A stretch of 53,556 nt of DNA, taken from contig NZ_LNSB01000037.1 of NCBI RefSeq assembly GCF_001468285.1, positions 1 to 53,556 of the forward strand, read 5' to 3'. Numbering within the stretch: the first letter of the stretch is position 1; every line of letters starts with the position of its first letter. Both the position numbers and the translations under genes were made by a program. This stretch comes from Sphingopyxis sp. HIX. GTDB lineage: Bacteria > Pseudomonadota > Alphaproteobacteria > Sphingomonadales > Sphingomonadaceae. Below, in pieces: positions 1 to 8,741 of this stretch. The notes beneath the pieces are model-generated. The model had not been told where the DNA came from. It did no database searches and saw nothing but the letters and a program-made list of their open reading frames with translations.

Positions 1-779
1 ACGGTCGATATCCCCCCGCTCACCGGCAGCAGCACCCCCGTCACCCACGCCCCCGCGCGCGACGACAGGTAAATCACCGCACCCGCGATATCGTCCATCT
101 CGCCCGCGCGCGCGCCGAGCGGCGAGACGAAGGCCTTGGGCACTTTGTCCTTCTCCCCCATGCCGAGGAACTGCTCGGTGAGCCGCGAGGGAAAAAGCCC
201 CGGCGCGATCGCGTTGCAGCTGATGTTGCGCTTGGCGAGATGGCGCCCGAGGTGGCGCGACATCATCGCGACCCCCGACTTGCTCGACGCATAGGCGAAA
301 TTTTCGAGATGCCCGGGATTGAGCGCGGCGATCGACGCGATGTTGATCACCCGCGCCGGATCGCCCGCACTCGCGGTACGCTCGAGCTGCGGCAGCAACG
401 CGCGCGTCAGCAGGAAGGGCGCGGTGAGGTTGAGCCCGAGCACCGCGTCGAAATCCTCGCGCCCCTCGGCATCGAGCGGCGTCGGGCGGTCGGTCCCCGC
501 ATTGTTGACCAGGATATGCAGCGGGCGCACGCCCAGCGCCGCGGCGATGCGCGCGATCCCCTCCTCGGTCGCGACGTCGGCCGCGACGCCCTGCGCACTG
601 CCGCCGAGTTCGGCGACGATCGCCGCGACGTCATCCGCGCCGCGCGCGACGGCCCAGACCTCGACCCCGGCCTGCGCCAGCCCGCGCGCGATCATCCGGC
701 CGATGCCCGAGGTCGCGCCGGTGACCAGCGCGCGCTTGCCCGCGACGTCGAACAGGCCGGCGGTGTAGGCGGCGCTCAT
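1..779 (-). CDS. Short-chain dehydrogenase/reductase (SDR), C-terminus cut by window edge
   Basis: Classical NAD(P)-dependent oxidoreductase, presumably acting on an alcohol or ketone intermediate in the cytoplasm. Translating the minus strand from the ATG at 779 gives 259 residues with no stop before the window edge. The cofactor loop TGATSGIG lies near residue 20, NNAG near 90, and the catalytic Ser and YxxxK pair occur as INIASIAA...YASSK. The final visible residues (WVTGVLLPVSGGIST) are the typical SDR C-terminal strand, so only a few residues should be missing. The start overlaps the stop of the upstream aldehyde dehydrogenase by ATGA, so it is the last visible gene of the GMC-crotonase-ALDH operon. 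The substrate cannot be told. Confidence 0.9.
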   Translation of the reverse strand, partial: MSAAYTAGLFDVAGKRALVTGATSGIGRMIARGLAQAGVEVWAVARGADDVAAIVAELGGSAQGVAADVATEEGIARIAAALGVRPLHILVNNAGTDRPTPLDAEGREDFDAVLGLNLTAPFLLTRALLPQLERTASAGDPARVINIASIAALNPGHLENFAYASSKSGVAMMSRHLGRHLAKRNISCNAIAPGLFPSRLTEQFLGMGEKDKVPKAFVSPLGARAGEMDDIAGAVIYLSSRAGAWVTGVLLPVSGGIST

Positions 780-2260
780 GCGAGCGCGCCGGGCGCCTGC
801 GGCAGGAAGACGGTCTTCACTTCGGTGAAAGGCTCGATCCCCTCGGGTCCGCCCTCGCGGCCGACGCCCGATTTCTTGAAGCCGCCGAAGGGATTGGTCA
901 GGTCGAAATCGCGGCCGTTCTGGGTGAAATGGCCGGTCCGGATGCGCCGTGCGACGCCATAGGCGCGGTCGGTGTCGTGGGTGTAGACGCCGCCCGACAG
1001 GCCGAACGGACTGTCGTTGGCGATCGCGATCGCTTCCTCGACGCTGTCATAGGGAATGACCGCGGTCACCGGGCCGAAGATTTCCTCCTGCGCGATGCTC
1101 ATGTCGTTGGTCGCATCGGCGAACACCGTCGGCTCGACATAATAGCCGCTGTTCAGCGCCGGCGGGCGGCGGCCGCCGGTCGCGATGCGCGCGCCCTCTG
1201 CGAGGCCCTTGTCGAAATAGCTCGACACCTTCGCATGGTGCCGCGCCATCGCGAGCGGACCCATCATCGTCGCCTGATCGAGCGGGTCGCCGATGCTGGT
1301 CGCCGCCATCGCCGCGGCGAGGCTTTCGACATAGGCGTCCTTGCGCGCGCGCGGGACGAGGACGCGGCTGAAATTGATGCACACCTGGCCGCAAAGCAAA
1401 GTGATCATCGGCGCGAGCGCGGGGCCCATCGCCTCGGGTTCGAAGTCGTCGAGCACGATCGCCGCCGACTTGCCGCCGAGTTCCATGGTGAAGCGCGCCA
1501 TGCGTCCGGCGCACACCTGCGCGATGTGCAGCCCGACCTCGGTCGAGCCGGTGAAGGCGACCTTGTCGACGCCGGGGTGGCGGACGAGCAGGTCCGACGC
1601 CTCGCGGTCGGCGGGCAGCAGGTTGATCACGCCTTCGGGGAATCCCGCTTCCTCGGCGGCCTCGGCGAGCATGAACGCCTCGAGCGGGGTCTCGGGCGCG
1701 GGCTTCAGGATCACCGTGCAGCCCGTCGCGAGCGCGGGCGCCAGCTTGATCAGCAGCGAAGCGAGCGGCCCGTTCCACGGCGCGATCGCCGCGACGACGC
1801 CGACGGGTTCGCGCACCACCACCGCGACCTTCGACATCATGCCGTTCGACGGCCGGACATCCTCGAACGGATAGGATTCGGCGAGCCCGGCATAATAGTC
1901 GAGCAGCCCCGCGGTGCCCGCACCCGATCCCTGCGCCATCCAGATCGGCACCCCGACCTGCGAAATCCACGCGCTGTCGAGCGCCGCGCCGCGGCGTTGC
2001 AGCGCCTGCGACAAGGCACGCATATAGGTCGCGCGTTCGGCAGCCGGCATGCGCGGCCACGGCCCCTCGTCGAACGCCTTGCGCGCCGCGGCGACCGCAC
2101 GCCCGACCTCGGGTGCGCCCGCCGCGACGACCTCGCCGAACGCCTCTTCGGTCGCGGGGTTGGTGACCGTGAAGCGCCCGCTGCCCTCGACGGGAATCCA
2201 GCGCCCGCCGATGAACAATTTGTCGGGATGCGCCACCTGCGCCTGGGCTTGGCCGATCAT
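776..2260 (-). CDS. Aldehyde dehydrogenase family protein
   Basis: NAD(P)-dependent oxidation of an aldehyde to the acid, cytoplasmic. The 494 residues are the usual family length. Visible motifs are the cofactor motif FTGSTEVG (about 236-243), the general-base Glu in MELGGKS (E260) and the catalytic Cys in GQVCIN (C294). PWNGPLASLLIKLAPAL is the usual substrate-tunnel segment. An AGGAGA ribosome site sits just upstream of the ATG. It lies 22 nt after the crotonase upstream and overlaps the SDR downstream by 4 nt, all in an operon that begins with a GMC alcohol oxidoreductase. The natural reading is that it takes the aldehyde made by the GMC or SDR enzyme onward to an acid. Confidence 0.95.
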   Translation of the reverse strand: MIGQAQAQVAHPDKLFIGGRWIPVEGSGRFTVTNPATEEAFGEVVAAGAPEVGRAVAAARKAFDEGPWPRMPAAERATYMRALSQALQRRGAALDSAWISQVGVPIWMAQGSGAGTAGLLDYYAGLAESYPFEDVRPSNGMMSKVAVVVREPVGVVAAIAPWNGPLASLLIKLAPALATGCTVILKPAPETPLEAFMLAEAAEEAGFPEGVINLLPADREASDLLVRHPGVDKVAFTGSTEVGLHIAQVCAGRMARFTMELGGKSAAIVLDDFEPEAMGPALAPMITLLCGQVCINFSRVLVPRARKDAYVESLAAAMAATSIGDPLDQATMMGPLAMARHHAKVSSYFDKGLAEGARIATGGRRPPALNSGYYVEPTVFADATNDMSIAQEEIFGPVTAVIPYDSVEEAIAIANDSPFGLSGGVYTHDTDRAYGVARRIRTGHFTQNGRDFDLTNPFGGFKKSGVGREGGPEGIEPFTEVKTVFLPQAPGALA

Positions 2261-2282
2261 GTCTGTCTCCTGATTCTGATAG

Positions 2283-3059
2283 TCAGCGTTTGTGGTGGTC
2301 GTGGTCCGACAGGAATTTGCCGAAGGTCTCGTCGCCGCCGGGGGCGCCCACCATGCTCGCGATCATCCAGTCATATTCGGCCTGCCAGCCCTCGACCGGC
2401 GAGCGCGTCAGACTGCCGTCGACGAGCGTCTTGATGCCCTTGATCCCCTGCGGCGGATGCGCCGCGATGGCCGAGGCGAGCGCGACGGCGCGCGCGTCGA
2501 GCTCCGACGCTTCGACGATGGCGTTGACCAGCCCGATGCGCTCGGCCTCCTCCGCTTCGACGACCTGCCCGGTCATCAGGATCGCCTTGGCGCGCGGCGC
2601 ACCGACGGCGCGCGGCAGCGACCAGGTCGCATTGGCGCACCCATAGCCCACCGCGGTGACCTTGAAGCGAAAGCCCGGGGTCGCGATGCGCATGTCGCAG
2701 GCGAGCGCGAGCAAGGCGCCGGCGCCAAAGCAAATGCCGTCGATCGCGGCGATGATCGGCAAGGGATGCGCGGCGACGCGCCCGAACACCGGATCGCGCG
2801 TCTCGAACGCGCGGCGCATCGTGTCGGCGTCGAAGCCCGCCATTTCGTGGATGTCGAACCCCGCGCTGAACGCCCTGCCCCCGCGCGCGCTGATCACGAT
2901 CGCGCGGATGTCGGGGTCGGTCGCGGCGCGGTCGAGCTGCTCGGCAAAGGCCGCAAAGGTCGGCACGTCATAGGCATTGTGTACGTCGGGCCGGTTGAAG
3001 ATCAGGTGCAGCACCCCCGGCGCGGGGGTCGCGACGATCAGCGTCGGTTCGGTGGTCAT
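2283..3059 (-). CDS. Crotonase-fold protein A (enoyl-CoA hydratase/isomerase family)
   Basis: A member of the CoA-ester crotonase superfamily, 258 residues from the preferred start. An alternative ATG two codons upstream (3065) would leave GAGG only 2 nt away; from 3059 the spacing is 8 nt, so 3059 is chosen. The oxyanion-hole segments GGRAFSAGFDIHEMAG and DGICFGAGALLALACD are clear. The two Glu residues of true enoyl-CoA hydratases (E144 and E164 of the rat enzyme) seem to be absent: the first position falls in GAGALLALACD and the second region reads AVGYGCANATW without Glu. Another crotonase reaction, or hydrolysis or isomerisation of a CoA ester, is therefore possible. It follows crotonase B closely in the operon. 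Confidence 0.88.
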   Translation of the reverse strand: MTTEPTLIVATPAPGVLHLIFNRPDVHNAYDVPTFAAFAEQLDRAATDPDIRAIVISARGGRAFSAGFDIHEMAGFDADTMRRAFETRDPVFGRVAAHPLPIIAAIDGICFGAGALLALACDMRIATPGFRFKVTAVGYGCANATWSLPRAVGAPRAKAILMTGQVVEAEEAERIGLVNAIVEASELDARAVALASAIAAHPPQGIKGIKTLVDGSLTRSPVEGWQAEYDWMIASMVGAPGGDETFGKFLSDHDHHKR

Positions 3060-3069
3060 CGGCATATCC

Positions 3070-3843
3070 TCAGCTCTTGGACGGCATATGGGCGGTCTGA
3101 TCGGGGTCGAAGGCGGTCACCATCTCGTAACCGAGCGACGCCTCGAAAATCGGCATGGCGGTGCGGAACCAATGGTTGAGCGCGCGCTTGCTGAGTTCGA
3201 CCGCGAGCGGCGAGCGCTCGGCCAGCGTCGCGGCATAGCGCAGCGCAAGCGGCAGCACCTCGGCAGGGGGCACGGCATCGGAGACGAGCCCGATGCGCTC
3301 GGCTTCGCGCCCGCCGAGCTTGTCGCCGGTGAGCAGGTAGCGCTTCGCCTTCGCCATCGAGCAGAGCAAGGGCCACACCATCGCGGCATGATCGCCCGCG
3401 GCGAGCCCGATGCGCAGATGCCCGTCGGAGAGGTTCGCGTCCTCGTTCACCACCGAAATATCGGCGAGCAGCCCGAGCGCGAGCCCGATGCCCGCGGCCG
3501 GGCCGTTGATCGCCGAGACGAGCGGTTTGCGCATCTCGACCAGCGCGGTCAGGATCTGCGACGTCTCGCGCATCATCCGGATCTTGTTGGCATGGTCATT
3601 GCCGTCGCTCGCGATATCGGCCCAGTCGCCGCCGACGCAAAAGGCCCGCCCCGCCCCCGTGACCACCGCCGCACGCGCCTCGGGATCGGCATCGATCAGC
3701 GCGGGCAGCCGCACCAATTCGTAATGGAGCCTATCATTCGTCGCGTTCATCCGCTCGGGCCGGTTCAGCGTCAGCAGCACGATGCCGGGGGCCGGCCGCT
3801 CGACCGCTATATGCTCGAAGTCATAGGCCGCGGCGCTGCTCAT
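3070..3843 (-). CDS. Crotonase-fold protein B (enoyl-CoA hydratase/isomerase family)
   Basis: A 257-residue crotonase-superfamily protein starting MSSAAAYDFEHI. The open frame continues upstream into the GMC gene, but the ATG at 3843 overlaps the GMC stop by ATGA, which decides the start. CoA-binding and oxyanion motifs GRAFCVGGDW and NGPAAGIGLALGLLAD are seen. As in crotonase A, the classical catalytic Glu pair is not visible; the second site region reads SDGHLRIGLAAGDHAAM. This resembles a subfamily with a D/H-rich loop and a WPLL segment whose activity is not reliably known to me. The pair of crotonases between a GMC oxidase and an ALDH suggests beta-oxidation-like processing, possibly as a hetero-oligomer (inference). 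Confidence 0.88.
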   Translation of the reverse strand: MSSAAAYDFEHIAVERPAPGIVLLTLNRPERMNATNDRLHYELVRLPALIDADPEARAAVVTGAGRAFCVGGDWADIASDGNDHANKIRMMRETSQILTALVEMRKPLVSAINGPAAGIGLALGLLADISVVNEDANLSDGHLRIGLAAGDHAAMVWPLLCSMAKAKRYLLTGDKLGGREAERIGLVSDAVPPAEVLPLALRYAATLAERSPLAVELSKRALNHWFRTAMPIFEASLGYEMVTAFDPDQTAHMPSKS

Positions 3844-5444
3844 GCGGTGGTGCGGATCATCTCGGCCGCCTTCTCGCCGATCATGATTGTCGCGGCATTG
3901 GTGTTGCCGCTGGTGATCTGCGGCATGATCGACGCGTCGGCGACGCGCAGCCGCCCGACCCCGCGCACGCGGCACTGCGGATCGACCACCGACGCCGCAT
4001 CGGACCCCATGCGGCAGCTGCCGACCGGATGGTATGTGATCATCGTCTTGGCGCGGACATACGCCTCCCAGCCCGCATCGTCGGTCGGCACCGGGTCGGG
4101 CGAGCGGTCGCCGAGCGTGATCGCGTTCAGCGCCGGCATCGCGAACAGCCGGTCGACCAGCTTCATCGCGCCGATCAGCGTGTCGACGTCGGCGCGCTCG
4201 CCGAGCAATTGGTGGTTGATCACCGGCTCCAATGCATCGCCCAGCTCGATCCGCCCGCGCGACTTGGGGCGGGTGAGCGAGACGTTGATGCTGATGCACG
4301 GCTCCTTGGGCATCACCGCCTCGGCCGACGACACCGTCTCGGGCTCGACATTGTAAGCGAGCGGCATGAAGTGGAGCTGCACATCGGGTTCGTCGAGCCC
4401 GTCGCGCGTCCGCGCGAGCCCCATCGCCTGCACCGCAGGCGCGCCCATCGGCCCGCGCTTGTTCCAGAAGAATTTGGTCAGATGCCGGATCATGTCCAGC
4501 GGACCGACCTGACTGTTGAGCGTCGGCACGCTGACGAACTTGTTCTGCGTGATGCCCGGATGCTCTTGCAGATTATGACCGACCTCGGCCCGGTCGGCGT
4601 GCACCGCGATGCCGCGCGATTGCAGATAGGCGCCGGCGCCGATCCCCGAGCGCAGCAGCAGCGCGGGCGAGCCCATCGATCCCGACGCGACGATCACCTC
4701 GCGCCGCGCGCGCAGGATCTTGGCGTCGCCGCCCTGGCGATAACGGATGCCGACCGCCTCGCCCTGTTCGATCAGGATCGTTTCGACATGCGCGTCGGTG
4801 ATCGTCATCAAATTGGGCCGCTTCCGCGCATCGCGCAGATAGGCCTTTTCGGTGCTGCACCGCCAACCGTCGCGCTGCGTCGCCTGCGTGAGGTAGGCGC
4901 CCTCCATCTGCCCGCCGTTATAATCGTCGAGCCGCGCGAGCCCATATTGCTCGCACGCGCGCAGGAACAGGTCGCACAAGGGATGCGGGTCGCGCATCGG
5001 CGACACCGACAGCGGCCCCTGCGACCCGTGATTCTGGTTCGGCGCCCCCGCCCAGCTTTCGCTGCGCAAAAAATAAGGAAAGACCCCGTCGAAATTCCAC
5101 CCCGTCGCGCCGAGCCGCTCCCAGGCGTCGAAATCGGCGCGCGTGCCGCGGATATAGACCTGGCCGTTGATCGAACTGCCGCCGCCGAGCATACGCCCGC
5201 CCGACCAGATGAAGCGCCGCCCGTTGATCGATGGATCGGGCAGCTGCCAATATTTCCAGTCGTAGCGGTCGTCGACGAGCATCTTGGCGAAGCCGACGGG
5301 CATCTGGACCATCAGCCCGGTCGATTCGCCGCCCGCCTCGACCAGCGCGACGCGGACCGACGGATCCTCGCTCAGCCGCGCCGCGAGGACGCAGCCCGCG
5401 CTGCCGCCGCCCACGACGATATAGTCCGCTTCCTCGCCCGCCAT
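3840..5444 (-). CDS. GMC family FAD-dependent alcohol oxidoreductase (GMC1)
   Basis: Glucose-methanol-choline family flavoprotein that oxidises a primary or secondary alcohol, 534 residues. The FAD dinucleotide motif VVGGGSAGCVLAARLSED starts near residue 8 with the acidic EAGG end of the second strand. GGRMLGGGSSING is the GMC signature 1 region. The C-terminal active site shows YHPVGSC (His near 472) and SGNTNA (Asn near 514). No signal peptide, so probably cytoplasmic. It has a strong GGAGAGG ribosome site and begins the operon GMC1-crotonase B-crotonase A-ALDH-SDR. It is divergent from the ferredoxin gene, and a candidate operator lies 10 nt upstream of the start. Confidence 0.95.
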   Translation of the reverse strand: MAGEEADYIVVGGGSAGCVLAARLSEDPSVRVALVEAGGESTGLMVQMPVGFAKMLVDDRYDWKYWQLPDPSINGRRFIWSGGRMLGGGSSINGQVYIRGTRADFDAWERLGATGWNFDGVFPYFLRSESWAGAPNQNHGSQGPLSVSPMRDPHPLCDLFLRACEQYGLARLDDYNGGQMEGAYLTQATQRDGWRCSTEKAYLRDARKRPNLMTITDAHVETILIEQGEAVGIRYRQGGDAKILRARREVIVASGSMGSPALLLRSGIGAGAYLQSRGIAVHADRAEVGHNLQEHPGITQNKFVSVPTLNSQVGPLDMIRHLTKFFWNKRGPMGAPAVQAMGLARTRDGLDEPDVQLHFMPLAYNVEPETVSSAEAVMPKEPCISINVSLTRPKSRGRIELGDALEPVINHQLLGERADVDTLIGAMKLVDRLFAMPALNAITLGDRSPDPVPTDDAGWEAYVRAKTMITYHPVGSCRMGSDAASVVDPQCRVRGVGRLRVADASIMPQITSGNTNAATIMIGEKAAEMIRTTA

Positions 5445-5454
5445 GACCTCTCCA

Positions 5455-5471
5455 TCAATCGACTAATTAAT
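5455..5471 (-). promoter_or_regulatory. Candidate TetR operator, family I (site A)
   Basis: On the minus strand this reads ATTAATTAGTCGATTGA. It matches, with few changes, the sites at 5516-5532, 8849-8865 and 15253-15269. It lies immediately upstream of the GMC1 operon start, where a repressor would block initiation. The assignment is by eye only. Confidence 0.55.
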
Positions 5472-5494
5472 TTTGCGCTGCATAACCGCCTTCG

Positions 5495-5532
5495 TTGACA
5501 CCGTCACCATGGAATATTAATTGATCGATTGA
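5495..5532 (+). promoter_or_regulatory. Promoter with overlapping family I operator (site B) for ferredoxin-TetR1
   Basis: A perfect -35 hexamer TTGACA is at 5495-5500, followed by an AT-rich stretch where the -10 should be. The operator-like sequence ATTAATTGATCGATTGA at 5516-5532 covers that -10 region. It is 40 nt upstream of the ferredoxin start. The overlap of operator and -10 is the arrangement expected for repression by a TetR protein, and TetR1 is encoded in the same transcript. Confidence 0.55.
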
Positions 5533-5572
5533 AAGTGGATTGAACCACGGTGGCCGGGACAGGGAAAAACAT

Positions 5573-5893
5573 ATGCCGAGCGTCAATTTCCATGCAGCCG
5601 ACGGCAGCGTCGAGACGATCGAGGTCGCGGTCGGCGATTCGGTGATGCGCGGCGCGCGCGACAATATGGTCGACGGGATCGAGGCCGATTGCGGCGGCGT
5701 CTGCGCCTGCGCGACCTGCCACATCTATGTCGCCCCCGAATGGGTCGAGCGCGTCGGACCCGCCGGCGCCGACGAAAGCGAGATGCTCGACTGCGCCAAC
5801 GACCCGCGCCCGAACAGCCGCCTGTCGTGCCAGATCGCGATGACCGCGGAACTGGAGGGCTTGACAGTCTTCCTGCCCGAGTCCCAACGATAG
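5573..5893 (+). CDS. [2Fe-2S] ferredoxin, adrenodoxin/putidaredoxin type
   Basis: Small electron carrier of 106 residues, most likely donating electrons to the cytochrome P450s of this region (8.9 and 43 kb). Cluster ligands are C40, C46 and C49 (C-x5-C-x2-C within DCGGVCACATCH) and C86 (RLSCQ), the vertebrate/Pseudomonas P450-ferredoxin pattern. A longer frame from 5540 exists, but the ATG at 5573 gives the normal family N-terminus and has an AGGG site just upstream. No ferredoxin reductase is present in the window, so one must be supplied from elsewhere. It is followed after 26 nt by a TetR gene and is divergent from GMC1. Confidence 0.94.
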   Translation: MPSVNFHAADGSVETIEVAVGDSVMRGARDNMVDGIEADCGGVCACATCHIYVAPEWVERVGPAGADESEMLDCANDPRPNSRLSCQIAMTAELEGLTVFLPESQR

Positions 5894-5919
5894 GCGGGGC
5901 GAAGATAACGGACATCGAC

Positions 5920-6564
5920 ATGGACCAGGAAAGCGGCTCGACGATCAAGGCAGCCCGGCGCGAGGAACGATCGGCGTCGGCCGAAGCGCTTTTGAACGCG
6001 ACCGCGCAGCTTCTGTCCGAGGCGACGACGATCGACGTGTCGCTCAACGAGATTTCGCAGCGCGCGTCGGTGAACAGCGCGATGATCAAATATTATTTCG
6101 GCAACAAGGAAGGGCTGCTGCTCGCGGTGCTCGAACGCGATGCCGAGACCGCGATGACCGCGCTCAAGGCGCTGAGCGAAATGGATATTCCCGCGCAGAA
6201 GAAGCTGAAGATCCACATCAACGGCATCATCAACGCCTATTATCGCTCGCCCTACATCAACCGGCTGATCCACTATATGGTCGAATCGGGCAGCCCCGCG
6301 GCGAGCAAGCGCGTTGCGCAGATCTTCATCGAGCCGATGATCGACGTCTATCGCGACATCGTCGCGCAGGGGGTGCGCGAGGGCGTGCTCAAGGACGTCG
6401 ACCCCGGACTGCTCTATTATTGCCTCGTCGGCGCCGCCGACCACATCTTCCACGCGGGCTATTCGGTGCCCTCGACTTTGGGCGTCGCGAAGCTCGACGA
6501 CGGCATCAAGCAGAAATATGCCGAAATGGTCTGCGACATCTACCTGCGCGGCCTCGCCCCCTGA
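5920..6564 (+). CDS. TetR/AcrR family transcriptional regulator (TetR1)
   Basis: DNA-binding repressor of 214 residues. The N-terminal helix-turn-helix is seen as DVSLNEISQRASVNSAMIKYYFGNKEGLL (split here: helix-turn-helix core SLNEISQRASVNSAMIKYY, then FGNKEGLL), with the C-terminal part being the ligand/dimer domain. The open frame extends far upstream through the ferredoxin in another frame; the ATG at 5920 gives a normal TetR N-terminus. It is probably cotranscribed with the ferredoxin. It is a good candidate for the protein that binds the family I sites at 5.46, 5.52, 8.85 and 15.26 kb, although TetR2 is an alternative. The effector is unknown and is probably the substrate or a CoA ester. 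Confidence 0.9.
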   Translation: MDQESGSTIKAARREERSASAEALLNATAQLLSEATTIDVSLNEISQRASVNSAMIKYYFGNKEGLLLAVLERDAETAMTALKALSEMDIPAQKKLKIHINGIINAYYRSPYINRLIHYMVESGSPAASKRVAQIFIEPMIDVYRDIVAQGVREGVLKDVDPGLLYYCLVGAADHIFHAGYSVPSTLGVAKLDDGIKQKYAEMVCDIYLRGLAP

Positions 6565-6575
6565 CCCTGCCCTGC

Positions 6576-8711
6576 TCACGCCGGTTGTAGCGCGGTCACC
6601 TCGACCGCGATCCCGTCCATCAGCGTCGTCCCCGACACCGCCTCGACGACATCGGGGCCATGGCCGAGCAGGATGTTGACGTTCGCGCCGCCCGCCCGGT
6701 TGGCGCGCTGCCAGCCGCCGGTGCTGTGCCCGAAGCAGTGCGGATAGGACACCGTCCCGCGCCGGTGATCGTCGTTCAATTCGACCTCGACCTCTATCGC
6801 ACCGAAGCGGTTCGACAGCGTCGCGCGGTCGCCATCGGCCAGCCTGCGCTCGGCGGCATCGTCGGGGTGGATGTGCAGCGTCGGCTTCTGCGAGCGGATC
6901 AGCCGGTCGACATTGTGGAGCCAGCCGTTGTGCGAGCGCATGTCGCGCCGCGAGAGCAGTTTCAGCCCCTCGACGGGCGCCGCCGCGAACAGCCGGTCGA
7001 GTTCGGCGGCGACCATATCGTCCCACAGGTGGATTTTGCCGTCGGCGTGCGCGATCTTTTCCTGATTGCCCCAGGGGATCGGGATGTCGAGCATCACCCC
7101 GTGCGGATGCTGACGCAATTTGTCGATCGACCAGTCGCCGTGCTGACCCGCAGGCCCCTGCCGGATCGCGCCGTCGAGCACTTCGAGCGGGCGCATCTGC
7201 CTGCCCGCCGCCTGCGCCGCGACCTCATCGGGCGACGAGGCCGGCATACGCAACCCCATCCGCGCCAATATCTCGCAGAAGGTGTCGAACTCGCTGCGCG
7301 CCTCGCCGACGGGCGGGATCACCGGCTCGGCATATTGCAGGAACGGCTGCACCATGCTCATGAAGGGCACCATCGGCAGGTCGGCGCGCTCGTAGAAGGT
7401 CAGCCCGGGCAGCACATAATCGGCGTAGGAGCCCGCCTCGTTGATATAGAGGTCGAACGACACCGACAGCTCGAGCTGTTCGAGCCCGCGCCGCAGCCGA
7501 TCGCCGCCTGGCGCCGCGAGCAGCACATTGCCGCCGAGCGACAGCAGCGCGCGGACCTTGCCCGGCCCGGGTTCGAGGATGTCGTCGGGCATCACCGCCG
7601 AGGGCAGGAATTGCGTCACGCTGGGGAAATTGCCGACGCGGCTGCGCACCTCGTCATAACCGCCCGTGGTCGCGCGGTCGCTACCCGCCAAAACCGGGGT
7701 CGCGAAGGTGCTGCCGCCCTCGTGCCCGAAAGTCCCGCCGACCATGTTGAGCGCCGAGAGCAGGAAATTCGCAAGCGTCGCATGCGGCCCGCGGCAGATA
7801 CCGACGCGGCCATAGCACACCGACTTGGGACTCGCGGTCAGGCGGCGCGCAAGCCCCTTGATCGTCGCGACGTCGATCCCGGTGCGCCGCGCCGCATCGT
7901 CATGATCGATGCCCGCGAGCGCCGCTCGCAATTCGGGCCAACCCGCGCACCGCTCCGCCAGGAACGCCTCATCGGCCAGCCCTTCGTCGGCGAGCGTCTT
8001 GAGCATCGCGAGCATCAGCCAGCAGTCCGAATTGGGCTCGATCGCGACATGCTCGTAGCGCGCCGCGGTCTCGCTGCGCCGCGGATCGACGACGACGACC
8101 CCGCCGCGCGCCGCAACCGCGTCGAGCTGGTGCCGCACGCGCGGCGTGAAGATCAGCGAGCCGTGCGAGATCAGCGGATTGGCGCCGAAGATCAGCATGA
8201 AATCAGCATTGTTGACGTCGGGCACGTCGATCGTCAGCGGGCTGCCATAGAGGATCCAGTTGGCGGTGAAGCGCGCATTGGTGTCCTGCGACCCCGCGCC
8301 GTAAATCTTCGTCGTGCCCAGCGCCTTCAGGAACATGCGGAACCCCGTCATGCCGTCGGTCGCATAGGCGGGCGGATTGCCCTGGTAGCTCGCCACCGCA
8401 TCGGGGCCGTGCTCGGCGATGATCGCCGACAGCCGCGCCGCGATATCGTCCAGCGCCTCGTCCCAGCTCACCGGCTCGAAGCGGCCGGGCGCAACGCGCT
8501 TCATCGGCCGCGTCACCCGGTCGGGGTCGTGCGTCACGCCGTGATAGGCGATGCCCTTGACGCAGGCATGGCCCTGCGACGACGGATTGTCGGGATCGGG
8601 CCGCGCGCGCACGACCTTGCCGTCCTCGACCGTCGCCACCAGCCCGCACACCGCCGTGCAGATGCGGCAGAAGGTGACATGATCGCCGTCCTCACCCGTG
8701 GCTGGTCGCAT
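6576..8711 (-). CDS. Molybdopterin-dependent oxidoreductase, soluble single subunit (MopB1)
   Basis: Mo/W-bis-MGD enzyme of the DMSO-reductase superfamily, 711 residues. The N-terminal [4Fe-4S] ligands are C15, C18, C22 and C50 (FCRICTAVC ... GHACVKG). The MGD-binding parts LIFGANPLISHG and VVVDPRRSETAARYEHVAI are clear, and a C-terminal MopD-like domain ends the protein (SYPHCFGHSTGGWQR). There is no twin-arginine signal, and no FeS or membrane subunit lies next to it, so it looks cytosolic and self-contained. The segment GSQDTNARFTANW (about 140-152), which lines up with the Sec/Cys segment of formate dehydrogenases, has Thr there. It is divergent from P450-1 and convergent with TetR1. The reaction is unknown; a hydratase, hydroxylase or dehydrogenase are all possible. 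Confidence 0.92.
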   Translation of the reverse strand: MRPATGEDGDHVTFCRICTAVCGLVATVEDGKVVRARPDPDNPSSQGHACVKGIAYHGVTHDPDRVTRPMKRVAPGRFEPVSWDEALDDIAARLSAIIAEHGPDAVASYQGNPPAYATDGMTGFRMFLKALGTTKIYGAGSQDTNARFTANWILYGSPLTIDVPDVNNADFMLIFGANPLISHGSLIFTPRVRHQLDAVAARGGVVVVDPRRSETAARYEHVAIEPNSDCWLMLAMLKTLADEGLADEAFLAERCAGWPELRAALAGIDHDDAARRTGIDVATIKGLARRLTASPKSVCYGRVGICRGPHATLANFLLSALNMVGGTFGHEGGSTFATPVLAGSDRATTGGYDEVRSRVGNFPSVTQFLPSAVMPDDILEPGPGKVRALLSLGGNVLLAAPGGDRLRRGLEQLELSVSFDLYINEAGSYADYVLPGLTFYERADLPMVPFMSMVQPFLQYAEPVIPPVGEARSEFDTFCEILARMGLRMPASSPDEVAAQAAGRQMRPLEVLDGAIRQGPAGQHGDWSIDKLRQHPHGVMLDIPIPWGNQEKIAHADGKIHLWDDMVAAELDRLFAAAPVEGLKLLSRRDMRSHNGWLHNVDRLIRSQKPTLHIHPDDAAERRLADGDRATLSNRFGAIEVEVELNDDHRRGTVSYPHCFGHSTGGWQRANRAGGANVNILLGHGPDVVEAVSGTTLMDGIAVEVTALQPA

Positions 8712-8724
8712 TGGAGTCGCTCCA

Positions 8725-8741
8725 GTTAGTCGTTCGATTGG
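8725..8741 (-). promoter_or_regulatory. Weak family I operator-like sequence (site E)
   Basis: GTTAGTCGTTCGATTGG keeps the TTA and CGATTGG ends of the family I sites but differs in the middle. It lies 14-30 nt upstream of the MopB1 start. It is listed because the same intergenic region contains the strong site C. On its own it would not be convincing. Confidence 0.3.
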
